Assembly: GCA_026391315.1 (NCBI GenBank)
Contig: JAPLDT010000012.1
Span: 1 to 45,787 of the forward strand
DNA: 45,787 nucleotides
Source: Bacteroidia bacterium
GTDB taxonomy: Bacteria; Bacteroidota; Bacteroidia; Bacteroidales; Prolixibacteraceae
Direction of reading: 5' to 3'
The first letter of the stretch is position 1, and each line of letters starts with the position of its first letter. Below are positions 1 to 8,004 of this stretch, in pieces. A program made the translations under genes and the position numbers. The notes beneath the pieces are model-generated. The model did no database searches. It was not told where the DNA came from and worked only from the letters and a program-made list of their open reading frames with translations.

Positions 1-318
1 TAAGAACAGCACCACAAATCTTTTGATAAGCCGTTGATAAGCTGCAGCTTTACCGTCTTTCTGTAGTATTTTCTTCAGTGAAAAGAGAACCGACATTCCC
101 ATAACAAATTCAAACAGGGGAAAGATCAGGTCATAAAAAGTGAAACCTATCCAATCGGCATGATCCAATTGGGGCAGGAGAAGATTTTGAACTCCGGTTC
201 CCAATAATCTTACGATGGCCAGCGCGAGTCCGGTACCCCCAATGAGCCAGAACATGTCGAAACCGCGTAATACATCGACGGACAGAATTCGTTTGTCAGC
301 TGATTTAGTTGTTTCCAT
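1..318 (-). CDS. DUF5009/HGSNAT-like membrane acyltransferase, N-terminal part (cut by window edge)
   Basis: Reading right to left from an ATG at 318, the frame stays open for 106 codons to the window edge. The start reads METTKSADKRILSVDVLRGF followed by DMFWLIGG, the R-x-x-S-x-D-x-x-R-G-F-D-M signature at the start of DUF5009 proteins, relatives of heparan-alpha-glucosaminide N-acetyltransferase. Two hydrophobic stretches follow (about residues 20-45 and 60-80, the second with FPLFEFVMGMS). In this family the protein is a multi-pass inner-membrane enzyme thought to move acetyl groups to sugars. The C-terminal two-thirds lies outside the window. Its promoter region contains the palindrome at 361-407, shared with the divergent ferredoxin gene. 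The family call is from recognised motifs; the substrate is unknown. Confidence 0.75.
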   Translation of the reverse strand, partial: METTKSADKRILSVDVLRGFDMFWLIGGTGLALAIVRLLGTGVQNLLLPQLDHADWIGFTFYDLIFPLFEFVMGMSVLFSLKKILQKDGKAAAYQRLIKRFVVLFL

Positions 319-360
319 GATTTGTTAGTAGTTGTAGTGACATACAAATATATGAAAAGC

Positions 361-407
361 AGGGCAAACTCACACTTTTTTTATCATAAAAAGTGTGAGT
401 TTGCCCT
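361..407. repeat. 20-bp perfect inverted repeat with 7-nt loop in a divergent promoter region
   Basis: The arm at 361-380 (AGGGCAAACTCACACTTTTT) is the exact reverse complement of 388-407, separated by TTATCAT. It lies between the divergent acyltransferase and ferredoxin genes. A near copy of the right arm, with one base changed, recurs at about 786-806 beyond the ferredoxin terminator. It may be a bidirectional terminator-like hairpin, an operator, or half of a small mobile palindrome. Confidence 0.85.
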
Positions 408-426
408 GTAAAATTTGCTTAAAAAA

Positions 427-456
427 TTTGTATTTCACACAATCTTTATACCTTTA
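427..456 (+). promoter_or_regulatory. Probable ferredoxin promoter
   Basis: TTTG at 427-430 is followed after 18 bases by TACCTTTA at 449-456. This is one base off the Bacteroidetes -7 consensus TAnnTTTG, with near-normal spacing. The ferredoxin ATG is 49 bases downstream. Confidence 0.5.
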
Positions 457-504
457 CAGTGAGTTTCTTGAAATTAATTTTCAGTAAAACCAATAAATTT
501 AGTT

Positions 505-672
505 ATGGCTTATAAAATTTCTGATGCATGCATCGGTTGTGGTGAATGTATCGATAAGTGTCCTATTGAAGCGATCAGCGAAGGAGAAATCTACAAAATT
601 GATGCTGTACTCTGCACCGATTGTGGATCATGCGTTGAAGTATGTCCTACTGATGCTATTACACCAGCGTAA
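505..672 (+). CDS. Small 2[4Fe-4S] ferredoxin
   Basis: A 55-residue protein beginning MAYKISDACIGCGECIDKC. Two classic clusters of cysteines are visible: C9-x2-C12-x2-C15-x3-C19-P and C37-x2-C40-x2-C43-x3-C47-P. These bind two [4Fe-4S] clusters in the low-potential bacterial (clostridial-type) ferredoxin family. The length is normal for the family. It is a cytoplasmic one-electron carrier for anaerobic redox enzymes; its partner is not shown by the neighbours. It stands alone, with its own promoter candidate at 427-456 and a terminator at 696-723. It is easy to miss because of its size, but every ligand is present. Confidence 0.95.
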   Translation: MAYKISDACIGCGECIDKCPIEAISEGEIYKIDAVLCTDCGSCVEVCPTDAITPA

Positions 673-695
673 CGAGACAAAAAGACTTTAAAACG

Positions 696-723
696 ACCTG
701 CTTGATTCAAACAGGTTTTTTTT
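696..723 (+). terminator. Rho-independent terminator after ferredoxin
   Basis: ACCTG (696-700) pairs with CAGGT (712-716) and runs into eight T residues (716-723), 24 bases after the ferredoxin stop. The stem is short but the T tract is good. Confidence 0.6.
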
Positions 724-724
724 G

Positions 725-1092
725 CTTTTCCTCATATGACTTTTCAGAAACTTTTACCTGCCCCAGTACCAAATTTAGGGTAAAAAAAGTATGAGTTTGC
801 CCTGTATGAAAAAGTGGAAGATGGAAAGAGAAATAGTTTTTTGGCTAAAATGAAGCCACTTAGCGAGCATTGGCTTTCGCCTTTGCTCGTTCTAAGTACT
901 TCACTTAATAGGATAAAGCAATCTCCTATCGTTGGGTGGTTGGGTAAAGCAGAAAGTAACCTGATGTAAACCTCAAACTCAACAGGATTACGGTACAATA
1001 GTATAAAATAACCAAAAACAGGAATTTGAGTTTGAGCCAGTGGAGTGGTTGAATGTAGGAAAGGGGTTCGCTGCTTATTGAACGGCAATCAA
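725..1092. other. Gene-free spacer with degenerate repeats
   Basis: No convincing gene. It holds a variant of the palindrome arm from 388-407 (at about 786-806) and an imperfect hairpin at about 850-902, in which ACTTAGCGAGCA is partly complementary to TGCTCGTTCTAAGT. A 114-codon minus-strand frame crosses it, but it is compositionally odd and overlaps these repeats, so it is not called. Confidence 0.5.
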
Positions 1093-4080
1093 TCAGGAGC
1101 GAACTTCTGATCTTCCATAGAGCAAAGGAACGATGATCTCTACGATCGTACCGGGATTCTGAAGACCTGGTGACCGTTGCCTGTAGTTAACGCTTGTTTC
1201 TATACCGTACTTTTGGCTGAGAAGTACCAACCTTTTTCGGGTAATGGTCATGCCTAAATTCAAATGTTTTTCACTTTGAGAAACATATTTTTCGGCATTT
1301 TGGATACCTATCCCGGAGTCCTCAACGGTTATTTGAAGTGATTTTTCATCTTTTAATCTGAATGTGATGCCAATAATCCCTTTCTCCTCGAGGTTTGCGA
1401 TACCGTGCCAGATCGAGTTTTCGACAAAAGGCTGGATGATCATGGAAGGGATTAAGATGTCATCTGACTCAACGGCTTCATCAATCTCAATGAAATAGGA
1501 GAATTTATTCTCCATCCGCAGTATCTCAAGATCGAGGTAGTTTCTTAGACGATCGACCTCCTCTTCGAGATTGACTGTCGAAGTATCTATGGCATTAAGG
1601 TTTTGCCTGATCAATCTTGCAAATTGCGAGAGGTAAACGCCTGCTTCATTTGGTTTGTTGTGGAGAAGATAGTTTTGAATCGACCCCAGGGAATTAAAAA
1701 TAAAATGAGGGTTCATCATAGCTTGCAGAGACTTTTGCTCCAATAGGATCATTTGATGTTCCATCTGGCGCCTGCCCAGTTCTATGTTTTTTCTTCTCAA
1801 TACGACAAGGAATGCAATTCCTGTAAGAAATAACATGAGAATGAAATAAAACAGCGGATGTTGCCAGATTGTTGCTTTAACAGTAATTCCAAACGCTACA
1901 GGTTCGCTCCACGTGGAGGCAGGTTTTCTGGCGCGAAGCAAAAAGGAGTATTTACCCTTGGGAAGATTTTGCAGCACAACATTATTCCCCTTGACAAAGG
2001 TCCAGTCGCCATCGGCACCCTCTAATTTATAGGAGTAGATATTGGGACTGACAGAATAATTGATGCTACCAAATGAAATGTTGATCCGCTGACCGCTAAC
2101 GGACGATATCACCCCGTTTTTTACCCGGTTCTCTTTTTCGTTGATCTGTAAGGACTGGAAATAAGGAATGGGCGAATAAACGCTTCTGCTGTTCAGATCG
2201 GAATAGGGTATTGAAGTCAAACCGTCTTCACTGGCGATAAATAATTTCTTGTTGCTAAATAGAATACCGTGTATGGAATTGAAGTTGATATCGATCAGGT
2301 TCAGGAGAACACCCTCCTTTTTTAGGATATTTAAAGGATTTTTGCATACGTAAATATTCCTGGAAGTGGCTATATATAAGGTGGAATCATGATAGACGAA
2401 ATGTTTGATCTGCATATCTATCGGTTGTTCAAATGCGGCGGATAGGTTAACTAGTTTTTTATTGGCATATAAAAAGAGACTGTCGCCTTCGATGTTGAAT
2501 AATTCGGTTTTCTCGTTTAAATTAAGGTGTCCCAAAATTTTTTTATAGTTAAAGTAAGATAGTTCTTCGTACTCATTAGTGGTTTGGTTTTGATAGATAT
2601 AGTTCTTCTTCGCATTGACAATTAGGTTGTTATTGGTATTGTAGTAGATGTTGGAAATTTGTTCACCGGGTCCCCCATATTTCATTTTTCTAAAAAACTG
2701 ATCGCTGGAAATTATGAAGTAATAATACCGATTATGTGAAGCGATTTCATTTTTTTCTTTGTTGTAAATAAGGCTATGCAATGCAATCGGAGACTGGCTT
2801 ACTCTCTCGGCGCTAATTTTTTTTTCTGATTGATTGAAATGGATGCCCTCCAGGACAAATGGCCGTTTACTTGTTTCACCTACTAATAAAGTACGGTGGT
2901 CCACTTGCAACAACTGATTGAACGACTTTTCGGTTTTCTGAAAATCCAGCTTAAACAAATTATTGTCTTTCAATAAGTAAACCAATTTGCCATTTGTACA
3001 CCAAAAGGCTGCACTGTCGTATTGACAAATGGCAGAAATTCCGGAATTTTCAAAAATACCACGCTCTAAGTGTTGATGGTGGTCGAAAAAGGGGCTGATT
3101 TTGTAAACACCCTCCTTCAATGAGCTGATCCATATATTTTTTTCATGGTCCTGTATGATCGTTTTTGCATCATTGATATCGAAGTGATAGACTATAATAC
3201 CCTCTTTGAAGCAATAGACCCCTTTATCGTATGTTGAAATCCATAAGAAGCCATTCTCATCCTCAAGAATGGATGAAATCATTTCAGCCCCTGTTCTGCT
3301 TCTAATAGGCGCTATTTTGTCAAATGTTATTTCATCATTAAATCTCTTTATCTCAAATTTTGTCTTTTCGTTTTCCCTGACTACGATGTATTTGCAGTTG
3401 GTTGAGGAAGTAATAACCTCTCTGAATCTGAATGAACTATTCAGTTGAACAATTTTTCCTTTCAAATCTTTGGTTGTGAGACATCCGGCCGGTGTCCAAA
3501 AAAGAAATTCGCCATTCGCATTCTTTTTCATATAAAGAATGGACATTGCTTGCTGTTTGTATGGTTGTACATTGGATTTAAAAAATACTGATGGTAATTT
3601 GTATTTTCTTATATGATTCTGGGGATCGAGCGCATGAATCAGACGATTGGGATTATCATAGAAGTAAAGAGTATGACTCTCATCTTCATAAAGTTGGCGA
3701 AAGTAAAAATCACTTTTCAGTGAATCAAGAAAGGGGGTATTTTTTTCATTGTGTATGAAATTATCCGAATAGAAATTGAGGGAAGCATTGGAGTGGAAGA
3801 GCCATATCCTGCCGTAAGAATCCTCTTTGATATCAGTAATATCGTTGCTGCTAAGTCCATCCTGTTTTCGATAATAGGTAAATTTGGATCCGTCATACCT
3901 TGCTATACCAGAATCCGTTGCAAACCAGATGAATTTTTTGCTGTCCTGAAAAATCTTGTAAACCTCATTTGATGGAAGTCCTTCTGAGGTTGTGAAGTGT
4001 TGAACAAGAGGACTTTGTGCCGATGTATTGGTTAGGGCATATAGGAGAATAAACAGTGATAATAAAATTTTTTCTTTCAA
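1093..4080 (-). CDS. Sensor histidine kinase: secreted beta-propeller, Y_Y_Y domain, LytS-type kinase
   Basis: 995 residues. An N-terminal signal sequence (KEKILLSLFILLYALTNTSA) is followed by about 700 residues of ligand-binding propeller repeats with motifs such as FWFATDSGIARYDG and WISTYDKGVYCF. Next come a Y_Y_Y domain (about 665-745), one transmembrane helix (about 755-775), and a His_kinase domain with the phospho-acceptor His near residue 792 in NPHFIFNSLGSIQNY and an ATPase part with PFVENSIWHG and EDSGIGI. It senses an outside signal and phosphorylates the LytTR regulator encoded immediately upstream. The start is TTG: the upstream regulator stops one base before it and no ATG precedes the signal peptide, which suggests translational coupling. 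The ligand is unknown; no receptor or polysaccharide genes are adjacent. Confidence 0.93.
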   Translation of the reverse strand: MKEKILLSLFILLYALTNTSAQSPLVQHFTTSEGLPSNEVYKIFQDSKKFIWFATDSGIARYDGSKFTYYRKQDGLSSNDITDIKEDSYGRIWLFHSNASLNFYSDNFIHNEKNTPFLDSLKSDFYFRQLYEDESHTLYFYDNPNRLIHALDPQNHIRKYKLPSVFFKSNVQPYKQQAMSILYMKKNANGEFLFWTPAGCLTTKDLKGKIVQLNSSFRFREVITSSTNCKYIVVRENEKTKFEIKRFNDEITFDKIAPIRSRTGAEMISSILEDENGFLWISTYDKGVYCFKEGIIVYHFDINDAKTIIQDHEKNIWISSLKEGVYKISPFFDHHQHLERGIFENSGISAICQYDSAAFWCTNGKLVYLLKDNNLFKLDFQKTEKSFNQLLQVDHRTLLVGETSKRPFVLEGIHFNQSEKKISAERVSQSPIALHSLIYNKEKNEIASHNRYYYFIISSDQFFRKMKYGGPGEQISNIYYNTNNNLIVNAKKNYIYQNQTTNEYEELSYFNYKKILGHLNLNEKTELFNIEGDSLFLYANKKLVNLSAAFEQPIDMQIKHFVYHDSTLYIATSRNIYVCKNPLNILKKEGVLLNLIDINFNSIHGILFSNKKLFIASEDGLTSIPYSDLNSRSVYSPIPYFQSLQINEKENRVKNGVISSVSGQRINISFGSINYSVSPNIYSYKLEGADGDWTFVKGNNVVLQNLPKGKYSFLLRARKPASTWSEPVAFGITVKATIWQHPLFYFILMLFLTGIAFLVVLRRKNIELGRRQMEHQMILLEQKSLQAMMNPHFIFNSLGSIQNYLLHNKPNEAGVYLSQFARLIRQNLNAIDTSTVNLEEEVDRLRNYLDLEILRMENKFSYFIEIDEAVESDDILIPSMIIQPFVENSIWHGIANLEEKGIIGITFRLKDEKSLQITVEDSGIGIQNAEKYVSQSEKHLNLGMTITRKRLVLLSQKYGIETSVNYRQRSPGLQNPGTIVEIIVPLLYGRSEVRS

Positions 4081-4081
4081 G

Positions 4082-4876
4082 TTAGTCTAGTGATTTGGTG
4101 AAATGTTTGATGGCGTCCCTGAAGTCATTCAATCTTCTTCTTGAAATACTCAAAGTAGTCCCTTCGATTAAAGTAACAAAATTGCCCTGGTAACTGGAAT
4201 AAGCCTTCAGGTAATTTAGGTTGATAATGATCGATTTATGTATGCGGAAGAAATCGGGCTGGTCAAGAATTTTCTCAAAATCACCCATGGTCCTGGTTGC
4301 TACAATTTTCTTTAAACCGGACAGGTGTATGATGGTATAGTTACTGTCTGCTTCAAGATAGATGATGTCTGAAGTATTGACAACCTGAAATCCGAACTGC
4401 TCAGAGACAGTTATCCTGGTAAGGTTCTTGAACTCATGGCTGATATTTTCGCTCAGGTTTCTCAGCGAATCCTGATAGGTTTGCTTTTCCTGTTCACGGC
4501 TTTGCAGCATTTCGTAATGGTGTGCTGCCTTGGAAACCGCTTCAATAAGATCAAGTGGTGTAATAGGTTTTAACAGATAGTCGATGGCACTTGCTTTGAG
4601 TGCACGCAGTGCATAATCTTCGAATGCAGTAACAAAAATAATGCAATAATTTTCTTTGGGAATAGTCGTAAGGAAAGTAAATCCATCCTCCTTCGGCATG
4701 GAGATATCCAAAAAAATAAAATCGATGGCATGTAATTTAAGAAGTTCACGAGCCTCTGCAGCAGAGGAGGCTAATGCAACAACTTCCACCTCTTTGCAAT
4801 ACTGAGATAATAGCAATTCCAGTACTTCACGAACATGTCTTTCGTCATCGACGATGAGGGCCCGGTATTTTTTCAT
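4082..4876 (-). CDS. LytTR-family response regulator
   Basis: 264 residues from the ATG at 4876 (MKKYRALIVDDE). A longer frame to 4927 exists but adds 17 unlikely residues before the canonical receiver start. The receiver domain (1-120) has the acidic pair D10/D11, phospho-acceptor D57 in FIFLDISMP, the conserved T in VTAFEDYALRAL and K in YLLKP. A LytTR DNA-binding domain occupies about 165-260 (FGFQVVNTSDIIYLEAD, then FFRIHKSIIINLNYL). LytTR proteins bind DNA by beta strands and control targets near their kinase partners. It is transcribed before the kinase with a one-base gap, so the two form one unit. Confidence 0.95.
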   Translation of the reverse strand: MKKYRALIVDDERHVREVLELLLSQYCKEVEVVALASSAAEARELLKLHAIDFIFLDISMPKEDGFTFLTTIPKENYCIIFVTAFEDYALRALKASAIDYLLKPITPLDLIEAVSKAAHHYEMLQSREQEKQTYQDSLRNLSENISHEFKNLTRITVSEQFGFQVVNTSDIIYLEADSNYTIIHLSGLKKIVATRTMGDFEKILDQPDFFRIHKSIIINLNYLKAYSSYQGNFVTLIEGTTLSISRRRLNDFRDAIKHFTKSLD

Positions 4877-5164
4877 CAGAAAACAACTGTATTTTTTATT
4901 GGCAGGATGGAATTCCCTATCCGCCAACTGACGGATTTGATTGTGTTAAAAAAAATATTCCTGGTCGTTTTATAAAATCAAATATACCTCAAAATTGCAA
5001 GATAATAGGGGAAATTGATTAAAAAGAGCGATCTTTTTCGTGAATGGTCGTTGTCATGATAGAACGGTAGTGAATAACTTTTCAATTCAGTTCCGGATCT
5101 TTTAAATTGGCTATTCCCGGCGGGATAGATCATATTCCAATATTCTGTGGAATCCAGATTCAAA

Positions 5165-6250
5165 TTATCTGAGGTACTCCAGCACAGCTATAACCGGGAA
5201 GTGATCTGACAGTTCGACCGAATCAGATTGGTAATGGACCGCCTTAAATCTCTGACTGTGAAGAATGTAGTCGATTCTAAACAAGGGTAGAAATGCAGTA
5301 TAAGTATTAGATATACCAAAGCCGGCTTCCTGGAATGCGTCTTTCAGTTGTTTGTCCAGTATATGATAGGTATAGGAGAGCGGGGTGTCATTAAAATCAC
5401 CGGAAACGATCACCGGATAAGGGCACTTCCCAATGTGAGCCGCAACAGTTCTTGCTTGCCGGGCCCGGAAAGTAAAGGCCAGGATCATTTTTTTGCTGAT
5501 TAATCGGGCCTCTTTCAGCTGCTGTTCATTGGTTCCGCTTTTTTCGGGATCGGTTAGGGAGTAATCTTCAGGCGTGATTTTGTAGGATTGAAAATGACAG
5601 TTGTAAACCCTGATTGTATCCCCCGGACGAACAACAATATCCGAAAAAAGCACCATGTTGGCACTGCGCTCGAAACGGATCTCACCCAGTCTGACAATTG
5701 GGAATTTGGATAACGTCATCGGTCCTCCAGTGGTGTTCGAATGCGCCAGATGATAATATTTTATTCCGGGAAGAGCATCCCTGATTCCCTCGGGAGATAG
5801 TTTTCCGGTTTTCAGCAAGCGGGTTTCCTGAAGACAAATGATATCGGCATTGACGCTTCGCAGGTAGTCAACCAGTTTGGGATGATCACTCTGTTGTCTG
5901 CCAAGATCCTTTACGAAATAGTGGACATTGTAGCTTAAAATTTTCAATCCACCTCCTCCCAACCCAAAACGTGGAAAGGGTTGAATGAAATTGAACAGAT
6001 GTTGGTAACCTATCAGGATAATAAAAAGCGAAAGGAGGAGTTTTCTGGACTTTAGTAGTGCATAAAAACCAACGAAGAGAAGATTGATCAACAGCAAATA
6101 GGGAAAGAGGAACCCGAAAAACGCGGCCGGCCAAAATATATCTGGAGGGACCAGGACTGATACATAGACCAATAGGAGCAATCCGCCAAAAATCATATTC
6201 GTGACGAACCCGAATTTCGAAAACAGATTTTTGACCTTGCTTTTCTTCAT
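5165..6250 (-). CDS. Endonuclease/exonuclease/phosphatase-fold membrane protein
   Basis: 361 residues. Three hydrophobic helices fill residues about 15-95; the remainder is an EEP domain with its catalytic motifs: SYNVHYF, CLQETR, SGDFNDTP and the closing SDHFPV. Membrane-tethered EEP proteins of this layout are common in Bacteroidetes; the substrate (nucleic acid or phospholipid-type phosphodiester) is not established. The ATG overlaps the rhomboid stop by four bases (ATGA), so it is co-translated with the two rhomboid genes. Confidence 0.9.
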   Translation of the reverse strand: MKKSKVKNLFSKFGFVTNMIFGGLLLLVYVSVLVPPDIFWPAAFFGFLFPYLLLINLLFVGFYALLKSRKLLLSLFIILIGYQHLFNFIQPFPRFGLGGGGLKILSYNVHYFVKDLGRQQSDHPKLVDYLRSVNADIICLQETRLLKTGKLSPEGIRDALPGIKYYHLAHSNTTGGPMTLSKFPIVRLGEIRFERSANMVLFSDIVVRPGDTIRVYNCHFQSYKITPEDYSLTDPEKSGTNEQQLKEARLISKKMILAFTFRARQARTVAAHIGKCPYPVIVSGDFNDTPLSYTYHILDKQLKDAFQEAGFGISNTYTAFLPLFRIDYILHSQRFKAVHYQSDSVELSDHFPVIAVLEYLR

Positions 6251-7128
6251 TTTTTGCCGCTCATTCTGAATAGCATCTCCTTTTCTTCGATTGATAAGGC
6301 GTCGTAACCGGAAGTACTTATCTTGTCAAGAATCCGGTTAACCTCCTCTTGTTGCTGTTTTTTACTTCTGTTGTATCCATATTCCCGGTAGGATCCTGAA
6401 TTGTATTCGACCGTCAATTTCTTTTTGGGTTTCGTCCAGATGAATAGTCTGTCAAAAAATCGCTCTGACCGTGCAGAGAGGTCGATTCCTGATTTTAGGA
6501 GCGACATGTATAAAAATCCCCAGCAGGCGCCTCCAAGATGGGCAAAATTTCCGCCTGCGTTGTCTCCGGTAAGGTTCACAACATACAACACGACCGAGAC
6601 AAGGGCAATCCATTTTATTTTGACAGGTCCTATTAATATCAAATGAAGCACATGGTTGGGAACATAGACGGCGGTAGCGATCACGATGGTTATGACAGCA
6701 GCAGAGGCGCCCAGTAGTCTGGAGAATTCGATAGCATGCCGGAAATAGGGGAAGAAATTGTATGCAGCCATGAAAAAGAGTCCTCCGGATATGCCACCGA
6801 AAATGTAGAGACAAAGCAGCTTTCGGGGCTGGTGGTACTCAAGAAAAATGCGACCGAAGGAGTAAAGCCAAAGCAGATTCATCAGAATATGCAGCAACTC
6901 GTAATGCAGAAACATGTATGTGAAAAGGGTCCAGGGGCGGCTCAGAAATTGCCCGAAAGAGGCCGGCAGGGCCAGCCAATCAATGTAGCTGAGGTCTTCG
7001 TTTCCCCCGAGAACAAGAAATACAGCAGCCAAGCGGACAGCTATCCAGATCGCAATGTTGATGTAGATCAACCTTGTAAGATAGGAGCCATGCTGGTAAG
7101 AGAGCTTTATTTCGTCGGTAAGCGCCAT
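6247..7128 (-). CDS. Rhomboid-family intramembrane serine protease with C-terminal tail
   Basis: 293 residues. Six predicted helices cover residues about 18-215, followed by a soluble tail of about 75 residues ending in RILDKISTSGYDALSIEEKE, a tail seen on many Bacteroidetes rhomboids (DUF6576 type). The nucleophile serine is in LLGASAAV, so the usual G-x-S-G is G-x-S-A here. The catalytic histidine is in NFAHLGGACWGF. Rhomboids cut transmembrane segments of other proteins within the membrane. It sits between a second rhomboid gene (6 bases upstream) and the EEP gene (4-base overlap). The serine-histidine dyad is intact, so activity is plausible but the motif is non-standard. Confidence 0.9.
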   Translation of the reverse strand: MALTDEIKLSYQHGSYLTRLIYINIAIWIAVRLAAVFLVLGGNEDLSYIDWLALPASFGQFLSRPWTLFTYMFLHYELLHILMNLLWLYSFGRIFLEYHQPRKLLCLYIFGGISGGLFFMAAYNFFPYFRHAIEFSRLLGASAAVITIVIATAVYVPNHVLHLILIGPVKIKWIALVSVVLYVVNLTGDNAGGNFAHLGGACWGFLYMSLLKSGIDLSARSERFFDRLFIWTKPKKKLTVEYNSGSYREYGYNRSKKQQQEEVNRILDKISTSGYDALSIEEKEMLFRMSGKK

Positions 7129-7134
7129 GGGTGA

Positions 7135-7953
7135 TCAATAGAAATTCTTTGAACTATAATTCCAGTAACGCAACAGCAGGTACCCGAAGAGCATTCCGCC
7201 AAGATGGGCGAAGTGGGCCACATCGCTGTTGGATTGGGTAAAACCAAGGTAGAGTTCAATGAGTCCGTAAGCTATCACAAAATATTTAGCCTTGATAGGA
7301 ACCGGAGGGAAAAGAAGCATCAGTTCGGTATTTGGGAAAAGCACGCCGAAGGCCAGGAGAATTCCGAATACGGCACCCGAAGCCCCGACAGTCGGGATGT
7401 TGATCTTCTCATTATAAATTTGCTGTACCATATCGATCCCCTGTTGCGCGTATGCAGGATTACCCGGCGTTTCTGACCATTTGTTGATAAAATCGTGTAC
7501 CCATGGAGCCGCCTGGCCACCCAGATTCGCTTTGACAAAAGAAGCGAGCAGTTCGGGCGAAGGTGTGTTGGCAAAGGCATCCACAGTTCTGGCAACATGT
7601 GATAACTCGAGGTAATTCACGAACAGGTGAAGGGTGGCTGCCCCCAAACCGGTGACCAGAAAATAGATTAGGAAACGCTTGGGACCCCATACCATCTCGA
7701 GCACTTTCCCAAACATGTAGAGCGCGAACATGTTGAAAAACAGGTGTCCAAAGCTGGCATGCATGAAGATGTGCGTGACCAGCTGGTAAGGCCTGAAATG
7801 TGGGGATCCCGGAAAGTAAAGACCGAGTTTCTCTGTGAGGTCAATTCCAGTAGATTTCAAAGCCCAGGTCGCGACCAGCATGAGAATGTTGATCATAATC
7901 AGGTTCTTGACGACCGGCGGGATGGAATATGGTGAAGTAGGACGGTATTGCAT
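7135..7953 (-). CDS. Rhomboid-family intramembrane serine protease
   Basis: 272 residues and six helices. The nucleophile motif GASGAVFGILLAFG is canonical, with the catalytic His in HFAHLGGMLFGYLLLRYW and the early HASFGHLFFNMFALYMFG motif (HxxxHxxxN-like). An unusually long loop (about residues 120-180) separates helices 3 and 4. It begins the rhomboid-rhomboid-EEP unit. Paired rhomboids of this kind are standard in Bacteroidetes; substrates are unknown. The protein acts in the inner membrane. Confidence 0.93.
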   Translation of the reverse strand: MQYRPTSPYSIPPVVKNLIMINILMLVATWALKSTGIDLTEKLGLYFPGSPHFRPYQLVTHIFMHASFGHLFFNMFALYMFGKVLEMVWGPKRFLIYFLVTGLGAATLHLFVNYLELSHVARTVDAFANTPSPELLASFVKANLGGQAAPWVHDFINKWSETPGNPAYAQQGIDMVQQIYNEKINIPTVGASGAVFGILLAFGVLFPNTELMLLFPPVPIKAKYFVIAYGLIELYLGFTQSNSDVAHFAHLGGMLFGYLLLRYWNYSSKNFY

Positions 7954-8004
7954 GGTATATTTTCAAATCATTTTATGCAAAAATAAGGATTCGGACGAGA
8001 TACG

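Noticed and set aside
744-1088. 114-codon minus-strand frame after ferredoxin
   Set aside because: It overlaps the palindrome-arm variant and an imperfect hairpin, has no family, and its composition is unlike a protein. Not called.
4978-5163. 61-codon minus-strand frame between the EEP and LytTR genes
   Set aside because: It starts one base after the EEP stop, but it has no family and the codon pattern looks like spacer.
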